This document shows positions 51,302-60,634 of a DNA stretch of 62,975 nt, piece by piece. A program made the position numbers and the translations under genes. The DNA comes from an uncultured Muribaculaceae bacterium (GTDB lineage: Bacteria > Bacteroidota > Bacteroidia > Bacteroidales > Muribaculaceae). Location of the stretch: assembly GCA_947525975.1 (NCBI GenBank), contig CANNVE010000016.1, forward strand, positions 1 to 62,975, given 5' to 3'. The number at the start of each line of letters is the position of its first letter. Position 1 is the first letter of the stretch. The notes below the pieces were generated by a model, which saw only the letters and a list, made by a program, of their open reading frames with translations, searched no databases and was not told the origin of the DNA.

Positions 51302-53125
51302 ATGGACTACAGCATCCTCGACTTGCTTAGCCTGCTCGGCGCAGTCGGCCTCTTCCTCTACGGCATGAAGGTGATGAGCGAAGGCCTCCAGAAAGCCGCC
51401 GGCGACCGCCTGCGCAACATCCTCGGCGCAATGACCCGCAACCGCTTCTCCGGATTGATGACCGGCTTCGGAATCACAGCCCTGATACAGAGTTCCTCGG
51501 CTTCGACCGTGATGGTTGTCAGCTTTGTCAACGCCGGCCTGATGACTTTGGCGCAGTCAATGGCGGTGATCATGGGCGCAAACGTCGGCACCACGTTCAC
51601 CACCTGGATCATAGCCCTCTTCGGATTCAAAGTCAACGTTTCAGCCGTAGTCCTCCCGCTGATAGCGGCCGGCGCGGTGCTGCTGATTTTCATCAACAAA
51701 GGCAAATGGCGCAATGTGGGCGAGTTCATTGTCGGATTCGCGTTCCTATTCATGGGATTGAACATGATCAGCGACTATGTGCCTGACCTGCAGAGCAATC
51801 CCGAAATCTTCGCCCAGCTCAGGCAATACGCCTCCATGGGCATCTGGTCGATTGTCATATTCCTGCTTGTGGGCCTCGTGGTCACTATGATCATACAGTC
51901 ATCGGCAGCCACATTCGCCATCGTGCTTATCATGTGCACAAAGGGATGGATCACATACGACCTCGCCTGCGCCGTGGTTCTCGGCTCAAACATAGGCACT
52001 ACGGTCACCCCCTTGCTGGCATCGATGAGCGGAAACATAGCCGCGAAGCGCACAGCCATGGGCCACTTGCTCTTCAACGTGCTCGGCACTGTATGGTGCG
52101 TGTGCATATTCATCCCATTCGCCGACTTCAACGCCTGGCTCACCAACGCAATGGGCATGGGCGACCCCAACGGGCTTTACAATTTCGTAACCAACCTGGA
52201 GCAGACCGACCCCGAGCTCTACAACTCTATATTCCGCAATTCAGAGCCCAACGCCGACATGGTGCAGCAGCTCGGCGCGCTTCAGTCAAGCGCCTCGCTC
52301 GGCCTGACCATGTTCCACACCACATTCAATCTCGTGAATGTCTGCGTCATGATATGGTTCACCAACCTGTATGTGAAGATCGTGAAGAAACTCGTGCCCG
52401 CCAAGCACAAGCAGAATGAGGAGGAATTCAGCCTCAAATACATTTCATCGGGCTTCGTCAGCGCATCTGAGCTCAACATCGCCCAGGCAGAAAAGGAAAT
52501 GGGCGTATACGCCGAGCGCGTGGCGCGCATGATCAGCATGGCACAGGAACTCGTGCACACCAAGGAAAACAGCGAGGAATTCAACCAGCTGCTCTCGCGC
52601 ATAGAGAAATACGAAGACATCTCAGACCGCATGGAGATAGAGATCGCCAACTACCTCAACCATACAGCACAGGGACGCCTCTCTGACGAAGGCAAGATGA
52701 GGGTGGCTGCGATGCTCAATATCATCAGCGAGATCGAGAGCATTGCCGACTGCTGCTACGGCGTGGGCAAGATCACCCTGCGCAAGATACAGAGCAACGT
52801 GACATTCAACGATGAGATCATGGCCAACATCGACGTCCTCTTCAAATATGTGCAGGAGGCCATGGACATGATGGTGCAGATGCTCAAGGACGTGGAGAAC
52901 GTAGACGAGCACGACATCATCAAGAGCTACAACAAGGAGCGCGAGATCAACAACCTGCGCAACCAATACCGCAATGCCAACGTGCCCAACATCAACAATC
53001 ACCACTACGAATACCAGGCCGGCATCTACTACATGGATCTCGTGGGCGACCTCGAGAAGACCGGCGACTACATCATCAACGTGGTAGACACGATCAAGGA
53101 TCAATTCAGCATGCGCAAAGGCTGA
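51302..53125 (+). CDS. Na/Pi cotransporter family protein with PhoU-like C-terminus
   Basis: The 607-residue protein has an N-terminal NptA-type membrane domain with the duplicated QSSS motif (ALIQSSSASTVMVV near 60-73; MIIQSSAATFAIV near 199-211) and about nine helices. A cytoplasmic four-helix PhoU-like region (about 400-600) follows (MISMAQELVHTKENSEEF; ISDRMEIEIANYL). It probably imports phosphate with sodium. The ferredoxin gene follows after 12 nt. Confidence 0.93.
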   Translation: MDYSILDLLSLLGAVGLFLYGMKVMSEGLQKAAGDRLRNILGAMTRNRFSGLMTGFGITALIQSSSASTVMVVSFVNAGLMTLAQSMAVIMGANVGTTFTTWIIALFGFKVNVSAVVLPLIAAGAVLLIFINKGKWRNVGEFIVGFAFLFMGLNMISDYVPDLQSNPEIFAQLRQYASMGIWSIVIFLLVGLVVTMIIQSSAATFAIVLIMCTKGWITYDLACAVVLGSNIGTTVTPLLASMSGNIAAKRTAMGHLLFNVLGTVWCVCIFIPFADFNAWLTNAMGMGDPNGLYNFVTNLEQTDPELYNSIFRNSEPNADMVQQLGALQSSASLGLTMFHTTFNLVNVCVMIWFTNLYVKIVKKLVPAKHKQNEEEFSLKYISSGFVSASELNIAQAEKEMGVYAERVARMISMAQELVHTKENSEEFNQLLSRIEKYEDISDRMEIEIANYLNHTAQGRLSDEGKMRVAAMLNIISEIESIADCCYGVGKITLRKIQSNVTFNDEIMANIDVLFKYVQEAMDMMVQMLKDVENVDEHDIIKSYNKEREINNLRNQYRNANVPNINNHHYEYQAGIYYMDLVGDLEKTGDYIINVVDTIKDQFSMRKG

Positions 53126-53137
53126 CCACAGATTTGC

Positions 53138-53968
53138 TTGACAAAGAGAGTGAACAGATACCGCCACCTGCGCCGACTGCGCATAGCCATATCCCTGATT
53201 TTTGCCTTGGCTTTGGCATGGATTTCAGTCGACGCCGCCATCGGCCTCACTCGCATCGGCGCCTGGGTGGTCCACACCCAGATAGTGCCGGCAGTGCTTG
53301 CCGGCTCGGCCATATGGCTTGTGGTGTGGGTGCTGGCCACAATCACGTTCGGGCGCATCTACTGCTCATCGGTATGCCCTATGGGCACCTGCATGGACGC
53401 CGTGGGGCGCATGCGCCAGGCATGCCTGCCTAAAGACAGGCGCAGATATCGCTACCTGCCTCCGGCCAATGCCTTGAGATTCCCGATTCCGGCCATCGTG
53501 TGCGCGTGCCTTTTCGTCGGTTTCACGTCTGTGGTGGAATGCACCGACCCCGCCTACGTCTACCGCAACATAGTGCTCGCCATTTTCAAGCCTCTCGCCA
53601 TCACATCCGGCTCGCTCGCCGCAGCAGCCATCTGCGGCGCCGCCATCACGCTCTCCTCCTGGAAATGCGGACGCATACTTTGCAACACCGTGTGCCCGGT
53701 GGGAGGCCTGCTCGGCCTGCTCAGCCGCAATCCCGTATACCGCATAGATATCGACACTGACAAATGCATCCACTGCGGAAAATGCGAGGATGTGTGCAAA
53801 GCATCGTGCATCGATCTCACGGTTTGCACAGTCGACAACTCCCGCTGCGTGCGCTGCTTCGACTGCTCGGCCATCTGCCCAAACGACGCCATCGCGCTGC
53901 ACAAGGGGCGATACCGATTGTCGACACCGATGATGCAGCCCACCATGCAGTGCGGAAAAGCGAAATAA
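53138..53968 (+). CDS. NapH/MauN-type polyferredoxin membrane protein
   Basis: The 276-residue protein has four or five membrane helices and cysteine motifs CSSVCPMGTC near 85 and CGRILCNTVCPVGG near 187. Two C-terminal 4Fe-4S clusters follow (CIHCGKCEDVCKASC; CVRCFDCSAICP). NapH-like proteins pass electrons across the membrane. No nap, mau or rnf partner is adjacent. The start is TTG 53138 (GTG 53150 possible), 12 nt after the Na/Pi gene. Confidence 0.83.
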   Translation: MTKRVNRYRHLRRLRIAISLIFALALAWISVDAAIGLTRIGAWVVHTQIVPAVLAGSAIWLVVWVLATITFGRIYCSSVCPMGTCMDAVGRMRQACLPKDRRRYRYLPPANALRFPIPAIVCACLFVGFTSVVECTDPAYVYRNIVLAIFKPLAITSGSLAAAAICGAAITLSSWKCGRILCNTVCPVGGLLGLLSRNPVYRIDIDTDKCIHCGKCEDVCKASCIDLTVCTVDNSRCVRCFDCSAICPNDAIALHKGRYRLSTPMMQPTMQCGKAK

Positions 53969-53996
53969 GCCTCTTCATAATAACCCACTCCATACC

Positions 53997-56453
53997 ATGA
54001 AATCATTGAAATACGCCCTCTTGGCCACCGCATTGCTAACCATGGCCCACGCCGGCGCACAGCGCCAAAGCACCACCCTCACCGACGGATGGCAGTTCCG
54101 TCACGGCGGCCTTCAGAGCGAAGAGCCTTGGCAGAAAGTCACGGTGCCGCATGATTGGGCCATATACGGCCCCTTTGACCGGAACAACGACCTACAGAAA
54201 GTGGCTGTAAAGCAGAACGGCGAGACCACCGAAACATGGAAGACCGGGCGCACAGGCGGATTGCCTTTCATTGGGAAAGGAGCCTACACACGCACCATTT
54301 CGATTCCCGACACCGCCGGAAAATCATTCACGCTCATTTTTGACGGAGCCATGAGCAACGCCAGCGTATCTGTCAATGGCCGCCACGCCATCACGTGGCC
54401 CTACGGCTACAATTCGTTCCACGTCTGCATTGATTCGCTCATCAGCCCGGGAGAGAACACGGTCACCGTAGAGGTAGAGAATTTTGAAAAGCAATCGCGC
54501 TGGTATCCCGGCGCCGGGCTCTACCGCAATGTGCACCTCGTAGCCACCGGCAAGACGCACATACCCGTGTGGGGCACTTATGTCACCACGCCCGATGTGA
54601 CAAAAGACAGGGCCACAGTCGACCTCAGCGTTGAGGTGGCAGGCGCGGCAAAGGGAAGCCGCATCGACATCGCCACCGACATCCTCTCGCCCCGGGGCGA
54701 AGTGGTGGCTGCCGACACGGCCTTGTACGTGGCGCATGGCCAGCCCATGACGATGCGCTTCAATGTCGCTTCGCCCGAGCTGTGGTCGACTGAAACTCCA
54801 TCGCTCTACACGGCCCGCACCCGCCTTATTGCCGATGGCAAGGAGATAGACTGCTACGACACCCGATTCGGCATACGCAAGATACAATACATACCAGAAG
54901 TGGGATTTTTCCTCAATGGAGAGCCTACGAAATTCAGAGGCGTATGCAACCACCACGATCTCGGCCCCCTCGGAGCGGCTGTCAACTATGACGCACTGCG
55001 CCATCAGGTGCTGTTGCTGAAGGACATGGGCGCCAACGCCATACGCACATCACACAACATGCCTGCGCCCGAGCTCGCAGCAATCTGCGACGAACTCGGC
55101 ATGATGCTCATGGTCGAGCCTTTCGACGACTGGGGATTCCGCCCGAAATCACCCAACGGATACGGCAAGGTATTTGACGAATGGGCCGAACGCGACATCA
55201 CCAACATGGTGCGCCAATACCGCAACTCTCCATCGGTGACCATGTGGTCGATAGGCAACGAAGTGCCCTCGCAATGGAGCCCCGACGGAGTGGCTGAGCT
55301 CACTATGCTGCAGGATCTCGTGCACAAACTCGACCCGACACGCCCCGTCACCTGCGGAATGGACCAGATCAGGGCCGTGCTCGACAATGGCTTCGCCGCC
55401 GCCCTCGACATCCCCGGATTCAACTACAAGCCTCAGCATTACATCCGCGCCTACGGCATGCTCCCACAGCGACTGATACTCGGCTCAGAAACGGCTTCGA
55501 CCGTGTCATCGCGCGGCGTATACCACTGGCCCGTGAGATATGCCGAGCACTATACCAAGCGCCACGCCGACCACCAATCATCGGGGTATGACAACGAATC
55601 CTGCTCATGGTCAAACACCCCCGACATCGACTTTATGATGGATGAGGACTACCCCTGGGTCATAGGTCAATTCGTATGGACAGGATTTGACTATCTCGGC
55701 GAGCCCTCGCCATACGACACCGACGCTTGGCCCAACCACAGCTCTGTATTCGGCATCATCGACCTCGCATCGCTGCCCAAAGACCGATATTACCTTTACC
55801 GCAGTGTCTGGAACAAGAATGACCACACGCTCCATATCCTACCCCATTGGACTCATCCCGGACGCGAAGGCCTCGTGACGCCGGTCTACGTATACACCGA
55901 CTACCCCGAAGCCGAACTCTTCGTCAACGGCAAGAGCCAGGGGCGGCAGCGCAAGCTCTCGCGCGAGGAATATGTGCAGTCTACCGACTCTCTCGCCCTG
56001 CAGCGCCGCTATCGCCTGATGTGGAACGACGTAGTATACCAGCCCGGAGAAATAAAGGTGGTGGCTTACGACTCCGATGGCCGGAAGGCTGACGAAAAGA
56101 CTGTCAGGACTGCCGGGAAACCTCACCACCTGGTGGCCACGGCCAACAAGACCGTGCTTGACGCAAACGGACGCAGCCTCGCATACATCACCGTGGAGAT
56201 GGCCGACAAAGACGGCAACATCGTGCCTTGGGCCGACAATGAAGTCAAATTTAAGGTGGAGGGAGCAGGCTCTTTCCGCGCCGCCGCCAACGGCGACCCC
56301 ACATGCCTCTATCCGTTCCACGAGCCCAAGATGCCGCTCTTCAGCGGAGCGGCCACTGCCATCGTGCAGTCATCAGCCGAGCCCGGCCCCATCACCTTCA
56401 CCGCATCGGCCAAAGGCGTGAAGCCTGCGAAATTGTCGCTCGAATCAAAGTGA
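53997..56453 (+). CDS. Glycoside hydrolase family 2 beta-galactosidase-type enzyme
   Basis: The 818-residue secreted enzyme has a signal peptide (about 1-21), an N-terminal sugar-binding jelly-roll domain (GWQFRHGG; VTVPHDWAIYGPFD), an Ig-like domain, the TIM barrel (FRGVCNHHDLGPLG; AIRTSHNMPAPEL) with acid/base E422 in WSIGNE and nucleophile E498 in GSETAS, and GQFVWTGFDYLGEP. DUF4982- and Big-like C-terminal domains follow (PGEIKVVAYDSDGRKA). The likely substrate is a beta-galactoside of plant or host glycans; specificity is unknown. It is not in a SusC/SusD locus here. Confidence 0.92.
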   Translation: MKSLKYALLATALLTMAHAGAQRQSTTLTDGWQFRHGGLQSEEPWQKVTVPHDWAIYGPFDRNNDLQKVAVKQNGETTETWKTGRTGGLPFIGKGAYTRTISIPDTAGKSFTLIFDGAMSNASVSVNGRHAITWPYGYNSFHVCIDSLISPGENTVTVEVENFEKQSRWYPGAGLYRNVHLVATGKTHIPVWGTYVTTPDVTKDRATVDLSVEVAGAAKGSRIDIATDILSPRGEVVAADTALYVAHGQPMTMRFNVASPELWSTETPSLYTARTRLIADGKEIDCYDTRFGIRKIQYIPEVGFFLNGEPTKFRGVCNHHDLGPLGAAVNYDALRHQVLLLKDMGANAIRTSHNMPAPELAAICDELGMMLMVEPFDDWGFRPKSPNGYGKVFDEWAERDITNMVRQYRNSPSVTMWSIGNEVPSQWSPDGVAELTMLQDLVHKLDPTRPVTCGMDQIRAVLDNGFAAALDIPGFNYKPQHYIRAYGMLPQRLILGSETASTVSSRGVYHWPVRYAEHYTKRHADHQSSGYDNESCSWSNTPDIDFMMDEDYPWVIGQFVWTGFDYLGEPSPYDTDAWPNHSSVFGIIDLASLPKDRYYLYRSVWNKNDHTLHILPHWTHPGREGLVTPVYVYTDYPEAELFVNGKSQGRQRKLSREEYVQSTDSLALQRRYRLMWNDVVYQPGEIKVVAYDSDGRKADEKTVRTAGKPHHLVATANKTVLDANGRSLAYITVEMADKDGNIVPWADNEVKFKVEGAGSFRAAANGDPTCLYPFHEPKMPLFSGAATAIVQSSAEPGPITFTASAKGVKPAKLSLESK

Positions 56454-56512
56454 CTATCTATGGTGGAGGCGCGTTTCTCCGAAACGCATGGGCCATCTTT
56501 CCCGAAGCTATT

Positions 56513-56577
56513 CCATAACAAGCCCATAAAGGTGTAGCCCGATGTGAGCGGGCTACACCTTTATGGGCTTGTTATGG
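56513..56577. terminator. Long perfect hairpin between the GH2 and thioredoxin genes
   Basis: A perfect 29-bp inverted repeat (56513-56541 and 56549-56577) with a 7-nt loop lies between convergent genes. It can terminate transcription from both sides. Confidence 0.75.
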
Positions 56578-56594
56578 ATGGAGAGGATTTATCC

Positions 56595-56891
56595 TTAAAT
56601 GAACTCCTTGAGCTTGGCCTCGAGGGTCTCTGCGTCATGCACGCCTACTCCGCGCCATAGTGGCTCGCCGTTCTTGAACACGATCAAAGTGGGCACAGAG
56701 CGCACATTGTAGCGCGCAGCCACAGTCTGATTGCTGTCTATGTCTACCTTGATGATGGTGGCTTTGTCGCCTACCTTCTCCTTAACTGTCTCGAGTATTG
56801 GGCCCTGCACCTTGCAAGGTCCGCACCATGTGGCGAAGAAGTCGACCAATGTCGGCTTCTCACTGGCGATAATCTTATTAAATTCGTCCAT
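56595..56891 (-). CDS. trxA: Thioredoxin
   Basis: The protein of 98 residues from ATG 56891 (MDEFNKIIASEKPTLVDF) has the active site W22-C23-G-P-C26, KVDIDSN and the cis-proline segment RSVPTLIVFKNGE. It reduces protein disulfides in the cytoplasm. A longer frame to 56927 adds an unlikely basic stretch. It faces the GH2 gene across the long hairpin. Confidence 0.95.
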   Translation of the reverse strand: MDEFNKIIASEKPTLVDFFATWCGPCKVQGPILETVKEKVGDKATIIKVDIDSNQTVAARYNVRSVPTLIVFKNGEPLWRGVGVHDAETLEAKLKEFI

Positions 56892-56985
56892 AATATCTAT
56901 GATTTTGCGGCGGCCTCCGACCGCCATGTTTTATCATCTAAACACACGCCGATGGCCTATTGTTCGTGGAGCCTGGAAATAAGCC

Positions 56986-58401
56986 TCACCGCTTCCGCCA
57001 CGCCCAGACTGCGAGCACCCCGGTCAGCGGCAGCAGCAGCAAAGGCTGCCACCAGCCGGCAAGGCGCGCGACAATAGCCGCCCCAACAATCGCTACGGCA
57101 AAGCCCGTGACAGACCACGCACGGCGACTGATGTCAACGCCGTAGCGCCTGCGGCATACTTCGCGGCACATCAAGGCGTAGATGGCGTACCAAGCCACAT
57201 AAGAGACGCCAACGCCATAAAGGCCGGCTGCCTCATAGCCCAATATGCTGACCGACAAGCCCACGAGACTGCTCGCCACCTCAGTGATCACAAAGACCCG
57301 GCCATCGCCGCGGGCCACTATGACATAGGCGCAGCAATGCGACAACGCCCGGAAAACGACGCCTCCGATGGCTATCCCCATCATAGGCAACGCAGCGGCG
57401 AAACCATCAGTGTAGAGCAATTTCAGAAACAGGCTGTCAGCGCTGACAAACACCACTGTCATTGGCGCTATCACGCACATGAGCAGCGACGCCTGGTGGG
57501 ATATGAAAGCCGATGTCATGCGCCGGCGATGACATATCGCCGAAAGCCGTGGATAATAGTCCATGGCCAAGGCCGTGAATATCAACCCTGTGTACTTCAC
57601 CGTCAGCGTATAGCCGGCCTGGTACACACCGGTAGTCTCCTCACCGGCCACGCGAGTTAGATATGACAGAAACGCATAGGACATACCGGTGGCTGCGAGC
57701 GTGGATATGGTCATTGACACACCAAGCCGCAGGAAACCGCGTCCGCGCGCTATGTTCTCCCTCGCGGTCTGGCGGATGCCGCGCACATCGCTGAAGCCTG
57801 CGCCGCAAAGCATTGCCGTCAGCGAAAAGACAATCAGCGAAGGCACTATGCCACTTTCGCCCCAAAAATATATCAGTGGCAGCGACACAGCAGTGCCTAT
57901 CACCGATGCCCACACAAGGCATTTGGCCAAGGCAGGAAGCCGTCCGGCCCCCTGCATAAGCGCCTGCTCGGCGCCTGCCACCGACAGGAAAAGCATGCAC
58001 ACCGACAACAGGGCGAAAGCCCACCAATGGCCCGCTCCGCCGAAACTCGCCATCGACAGCAGGGGCGAAAACACGAGCATGACAGCCGCTCCGGCCAGGC
58101 CGAGGATGCGCCCCCACCAACGCACGGCTGACGCTATCCTGCCTGACTCCGAGGGTGATGCCTGCGCCACATCGCGCACGGCTGTCTGCCGCATGCTGAG
58201 CTGGGTGGCACCGGCCACCATTTCAATCACAGTGTTGTAGATGGCGAAGAGGCCTACGCCCGCCGGCCCGATAAGCACGGCGATGCACTTTGAGCGCACC
58301 ACAGAGCACAAGATGCCCACCACTTGCGTGCCGCCGAATACACTGAGGGCTTTGACGGCTTGGCCGGTGAGTCCGCGTCCTATGGTGCGCCTGCGGGTCA
58401 T
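56986..58401 (-). CDS. Polysaccharide flippase (Wzx/O-antigen translocase type)
   Basis: The 471-residue protein has about 12 membrane helices and begins with the MOP-superfamily start (GLTGQAVKALSVFGGTQVVG, then LIGPAGVGLFAIYNTVIEM), as in O-antigen and ECA translocases (WzxE-like). It would flip an undecaprenyl-linked glycan across the inner membrane. Its ATG overlaps the stop of the EnvC-like gene by 4 nt, so it is the last gene of the dut operon. No glycosyltransferase cluster is adjacent. Confidence 0.85.
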   Translation of the reverse strand: MTRRRTIGRGLTGQAVKALSVFGGTQVVGILCSVVRSKCIAVLIGPAGVGLFAIYNTVIEMVAGATQLSMRQTAVRDVAQASPSESGRIASAVRWWGRILGLAGAAVMLVFSPLLSMASFGGAGHWWAFALLSVCMLFLSVAGAEQALMQGAGRLPALAKCLVWASVIGTAVSLPLIYFWGESGIVPSLIVFSLTAMLCGAGFSDVRGIRQTARENIARGRGFLRLGVSMTISTLAATGMSYAFLSYLTRVAGEETTGVYQAGYTLTVKYTGLIFTALAMDYYPRLSAICHRRRMTSAFISHQASLLMCVIAPMTVVFVSADSLFLKLLYTDGFAAALPMMGIAIGGVVFRALSHCCAYVIVARGDGRVFVITEVASSLVGLSVSILGYEAAGLYGVGVSYVAWYAIYALMCREVCRRRYGVDISRRAWSVTGFAVAIVGAAIVARLAGWWQPLLLLPLTGVLAVWAWRKR

Positions 58402-59903
58402 TGTTTTATCCAGAGCATTGGGTCAAGCTTCTCCCTCTCCTTGCGCACCTCGAAGTGCAGGATAGAGCGCCCGCCATCGTCGGGGTCAGCGAAGATCTTG
58501 CCGAGTGTCTGCCCGGCCTTGACCTTCTCGCCCTTGCGCACCGACAGCTTGTCGACATTGGCGTAGACGGTGATGTATTCGCCGTGGCGCACCATCACTA
58601 TGTTGTGGAATCCTTTGAGGAAGAAGATCGACGACACCGTGCCGTCAAATACGGCGCGGGCATTGGCGCCGGAGGGGGTCTGAATGTCGATGCCCGAATT
58701 CTGCACCTCCACCTTTGTGAAATCATTGTGGCGAGTGCGCCCGAACTGACTGACCACGCGGCAGTCGCCCGACGCCGGGAAAAGGAGCCGCCCCTTGTTT
58801 TGCGCGAATGAGCCTGACAGGGCTGCCACGCTCTGGGCTGTCGATGTCGCCTTGTCGGCCGCGCCTGCCGGCTTCGAAGCTGCTGCCTGCGCCTTTGTCT
58901 CTTCAGCCGATGGCACCGGAGAAGCGGGCCTTTCGTTGCGATTCTTCTTGTCCTTTTTGCTATCTTTTTTCTTATCTTTCTTCTTTTCTTGCTTTTTATC
59001 TTGTTTTTCCGCGGCTGACTTTGATGGTTTTGCTTCGGCCTTGGCTTTCGCCTCCGCCTCGGCGCGGGCCTTGGCCTCTGCCTCTGCCTTTGCTTTTGCT
59101 TCAGCGGCAAGGCGTGCAGCCTCTGCTTCAGCGGCAAGCCGCTTCGCTTCAGCCTCGGCGGCCAGTCTGGCCTCCTCTGCCTCTGCGGCTATGATGCGGT
59201 CGAGCTCGTCGTCAAGCTCAGCCGCTTTCTTCTGCCTTGAAGCCAATTCGCGCTCCAGCGCCTTGCCTTGCGCGCGCAAGTCGCCCACGAGCCCTTTTGC
59301 CTGCTCCTGGTCAGCCACAAGCTTCTTGCGCTGCCGTGCCAGCAGAGCCAGCGTATTGCTCTGCTTCTGCTTCAAAGCCGACAATTCGTCTTGTTTCTTC
59401 GTCAGCAACGCCTTCTTGTCCTGAAGTTCGCGCGTCTTCTTGGCCAGGCTCCGGTCGAGTTCCTTAAGATATCCGAGCCTCTTCGTGGCCTGACTGAAAT
59501 TTTCAGAAGACAGGATCATGCTGGCCTCGCTCATGGTCTGCCTGCGCTTTCTCGCCTCGCGGAGTGATTTCTTGGCGCTTTCGGTGAGTTTCGACACATC
59601 ACCGGTGATTTTGGCTATCGTGTCGCTGACAGCCTTTATCGCGGTCTTCGTAGAGTCCACGCTCCGCTCCGTTGCCTTTATTTTCTTATTTGAAAGCGCA
59701 ATCTCGGCGTTTAGCGCATCAAGATTGTTGAGGCATGTGCGCAGCTGTCCCTCGTTGAGAGTGATTTTCTGCTTTGTCTGCTTCACCTGCTGGCTTGTGC
59801 GGTGCCTGTCGTTGCGCACTTGGCTTTTGCTGCGCCGGGGTTGGGCGCCAAAAGCCAGAGCCATGGCAAGGATGGATATTAGCAATATGGAGAGTCTTTT
59901 CAT
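58398..59903 (-). CDS. EnvC-like murein hydrolase activator with degenerate M23 domain
   Basis: The 501-residue protein has a signal peptide (about 1-20, ending FGAQP), long coiled coils (about 30-240), an Ala/Glu/Lys-rich linker (about 240-345, AEAEAKRLAAEAEAARLA-like, then a Lys/Asp-rich run) and a C-terminal LytM/M23 domain (about 385-501). The zinc motif is broken: N402-x-G-I-D406 in place of H-x-G-x-D, and I481-L-H483 in place of H-x-H. Like E. coli EnvC it should therefore activate amidases rather than cut peptidoglycan. It overlaps both neighbours by 4 nt. Confidence 0.88.
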   Translation of the reverse strand: MKRLSILLISILAMALAFGAQPRRSKSQVRNDRHRTSQQVKQTKQKITLNEGQLRTCLNNLDALNAEIALSNKKIKATERSVDSTKTAIKAVSDTIAKITGDVSKLTESAKKSLREARKRRQTMSEASMILSSENFSQATKRLGYLKELDRSLAKKTRELQDKKALLTKKQDELSALKQKQSNTLALLARQRKKLVADQEQAKGLVGDLRAQGKALERELASRQKKAAELDDELDRIIAAEAEEARLAAEAEAKRLAAEAEAARLAAEAKAKAEAEAKARAEAEAKAKAEAKPSKSAAEKQDKKQEKKKDKKKDSKKDKKNRNERPASPVPSAEETKAQAAASKPAGAADKATSTAQSVAALSGSFAQNKGRLLFPASGDCRVVSQFGRTRHNDFTKVEVQNSGIDIQTPSGANARAVFDGTVSSIFFLKGFHNIVMVRHGEYITVYANVDKLSVRKGEKVKAGQTLGKIFADPDDGGRSILHFEVRKEREKLDPMLWIKQ

Positions 59904-60634
59904 TGCTGCTGATAGATTGATTGCATTATGTCAACGCCGTATATGCGGGTGCCTCCTTTCGGCGATCGCAGCCGCAAACTTCGGCCTGTATCCCATTTCG
60001 CCTGGTCAAAATTGAATTTCAAAGCCAGCCGTGCCTGCTTGTCGGCCATCACGGCGAGCACATCAAGGTCGTTGTCGCCATATAGGCCTATGACGCGCAC
60101 GTCATCGTCGGCGAATATGAGCGCCTGCATGATGCTGTCGCCGGCCTGCGCCCTCCAAGCCTGAGGCATATCGGCGGGAATGAAAGGCGTGCCAAGCAGA
60201 GCATCCTGCAAGTTGCCAACCGAGAGGCCTGACGCGCCAAACACAGAGCAGTAGGGCTCGGCAAGATATTGCTTGTGGTATTTGTCGGCCACCACCACCG
60301 TGTCAGGATCGATGTAGGCGTTAGCGGCTTCCACGCCCATGGCCCGCAGAGAAATCTCGATAGCCGAATCGCGCACCATGGTCAGCCTTCCGGAGAGCGA
60401 CTGTCCTTTGCCCTCGGCGTCGATGAGAGTTACCGTGACAGGCATCTGCACATCATCCCATGTCTGATAGGTGCGGACTATGGCCGCATAGACAGAGTCA
60501 AGCGGCTCTGTAGCCTCCAGGGCCACAGAGAAATCAACAGCGGGCTGATCCTTGCGCCTGCTGCAGGAGACAATGCCCAAGGCCGCCGCACACAGGCACG
60601 CCAGAAGAGCCGACCGGTGCTGAAAGCTGATCAT
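59900..60634 (-). CDS. DUF4292-type lipoprotein
   Basis: The 244-residue protein has a lipobox GIVSC (C24). It shows the LolA/LppM-like beta-rich pattern of DUF4292 (MPVTVTLIDAEGKGQSLSGR; DSAIEISLRAMGVEAANAYI; TVVVADKYHKQYL). It is a conserved Bacteroidetes gene between the TPR protein and the EnvC-like protein; its function is unknown, with envelope lipid or lipoprotein handling as one guess. It overlaps both neighbours by 4 nt. Confidence 0.8.
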   Translation of the reverse strand: MISFQHRSALLACLCAAALGIVSCSRRKDQPAVDFSVALEATEPLDSVYAAIVRTYQTWDDVQMPVTVTLIDAEGKGQSLSGRLTMVRDSAIEISLRAMGVEAANAYIDPDTVVVADKYHKQYLAEPYCSVFGASGLSVGNLQDALLGTPFIPADMPQAWRAQAGDSIMQALIFADDDVRVIGLYGDNDLDVLAVMADKQARLALKFNFDQAKWDTGRSLRLRSPKGGTRIYGVDIMQSIYQQQ

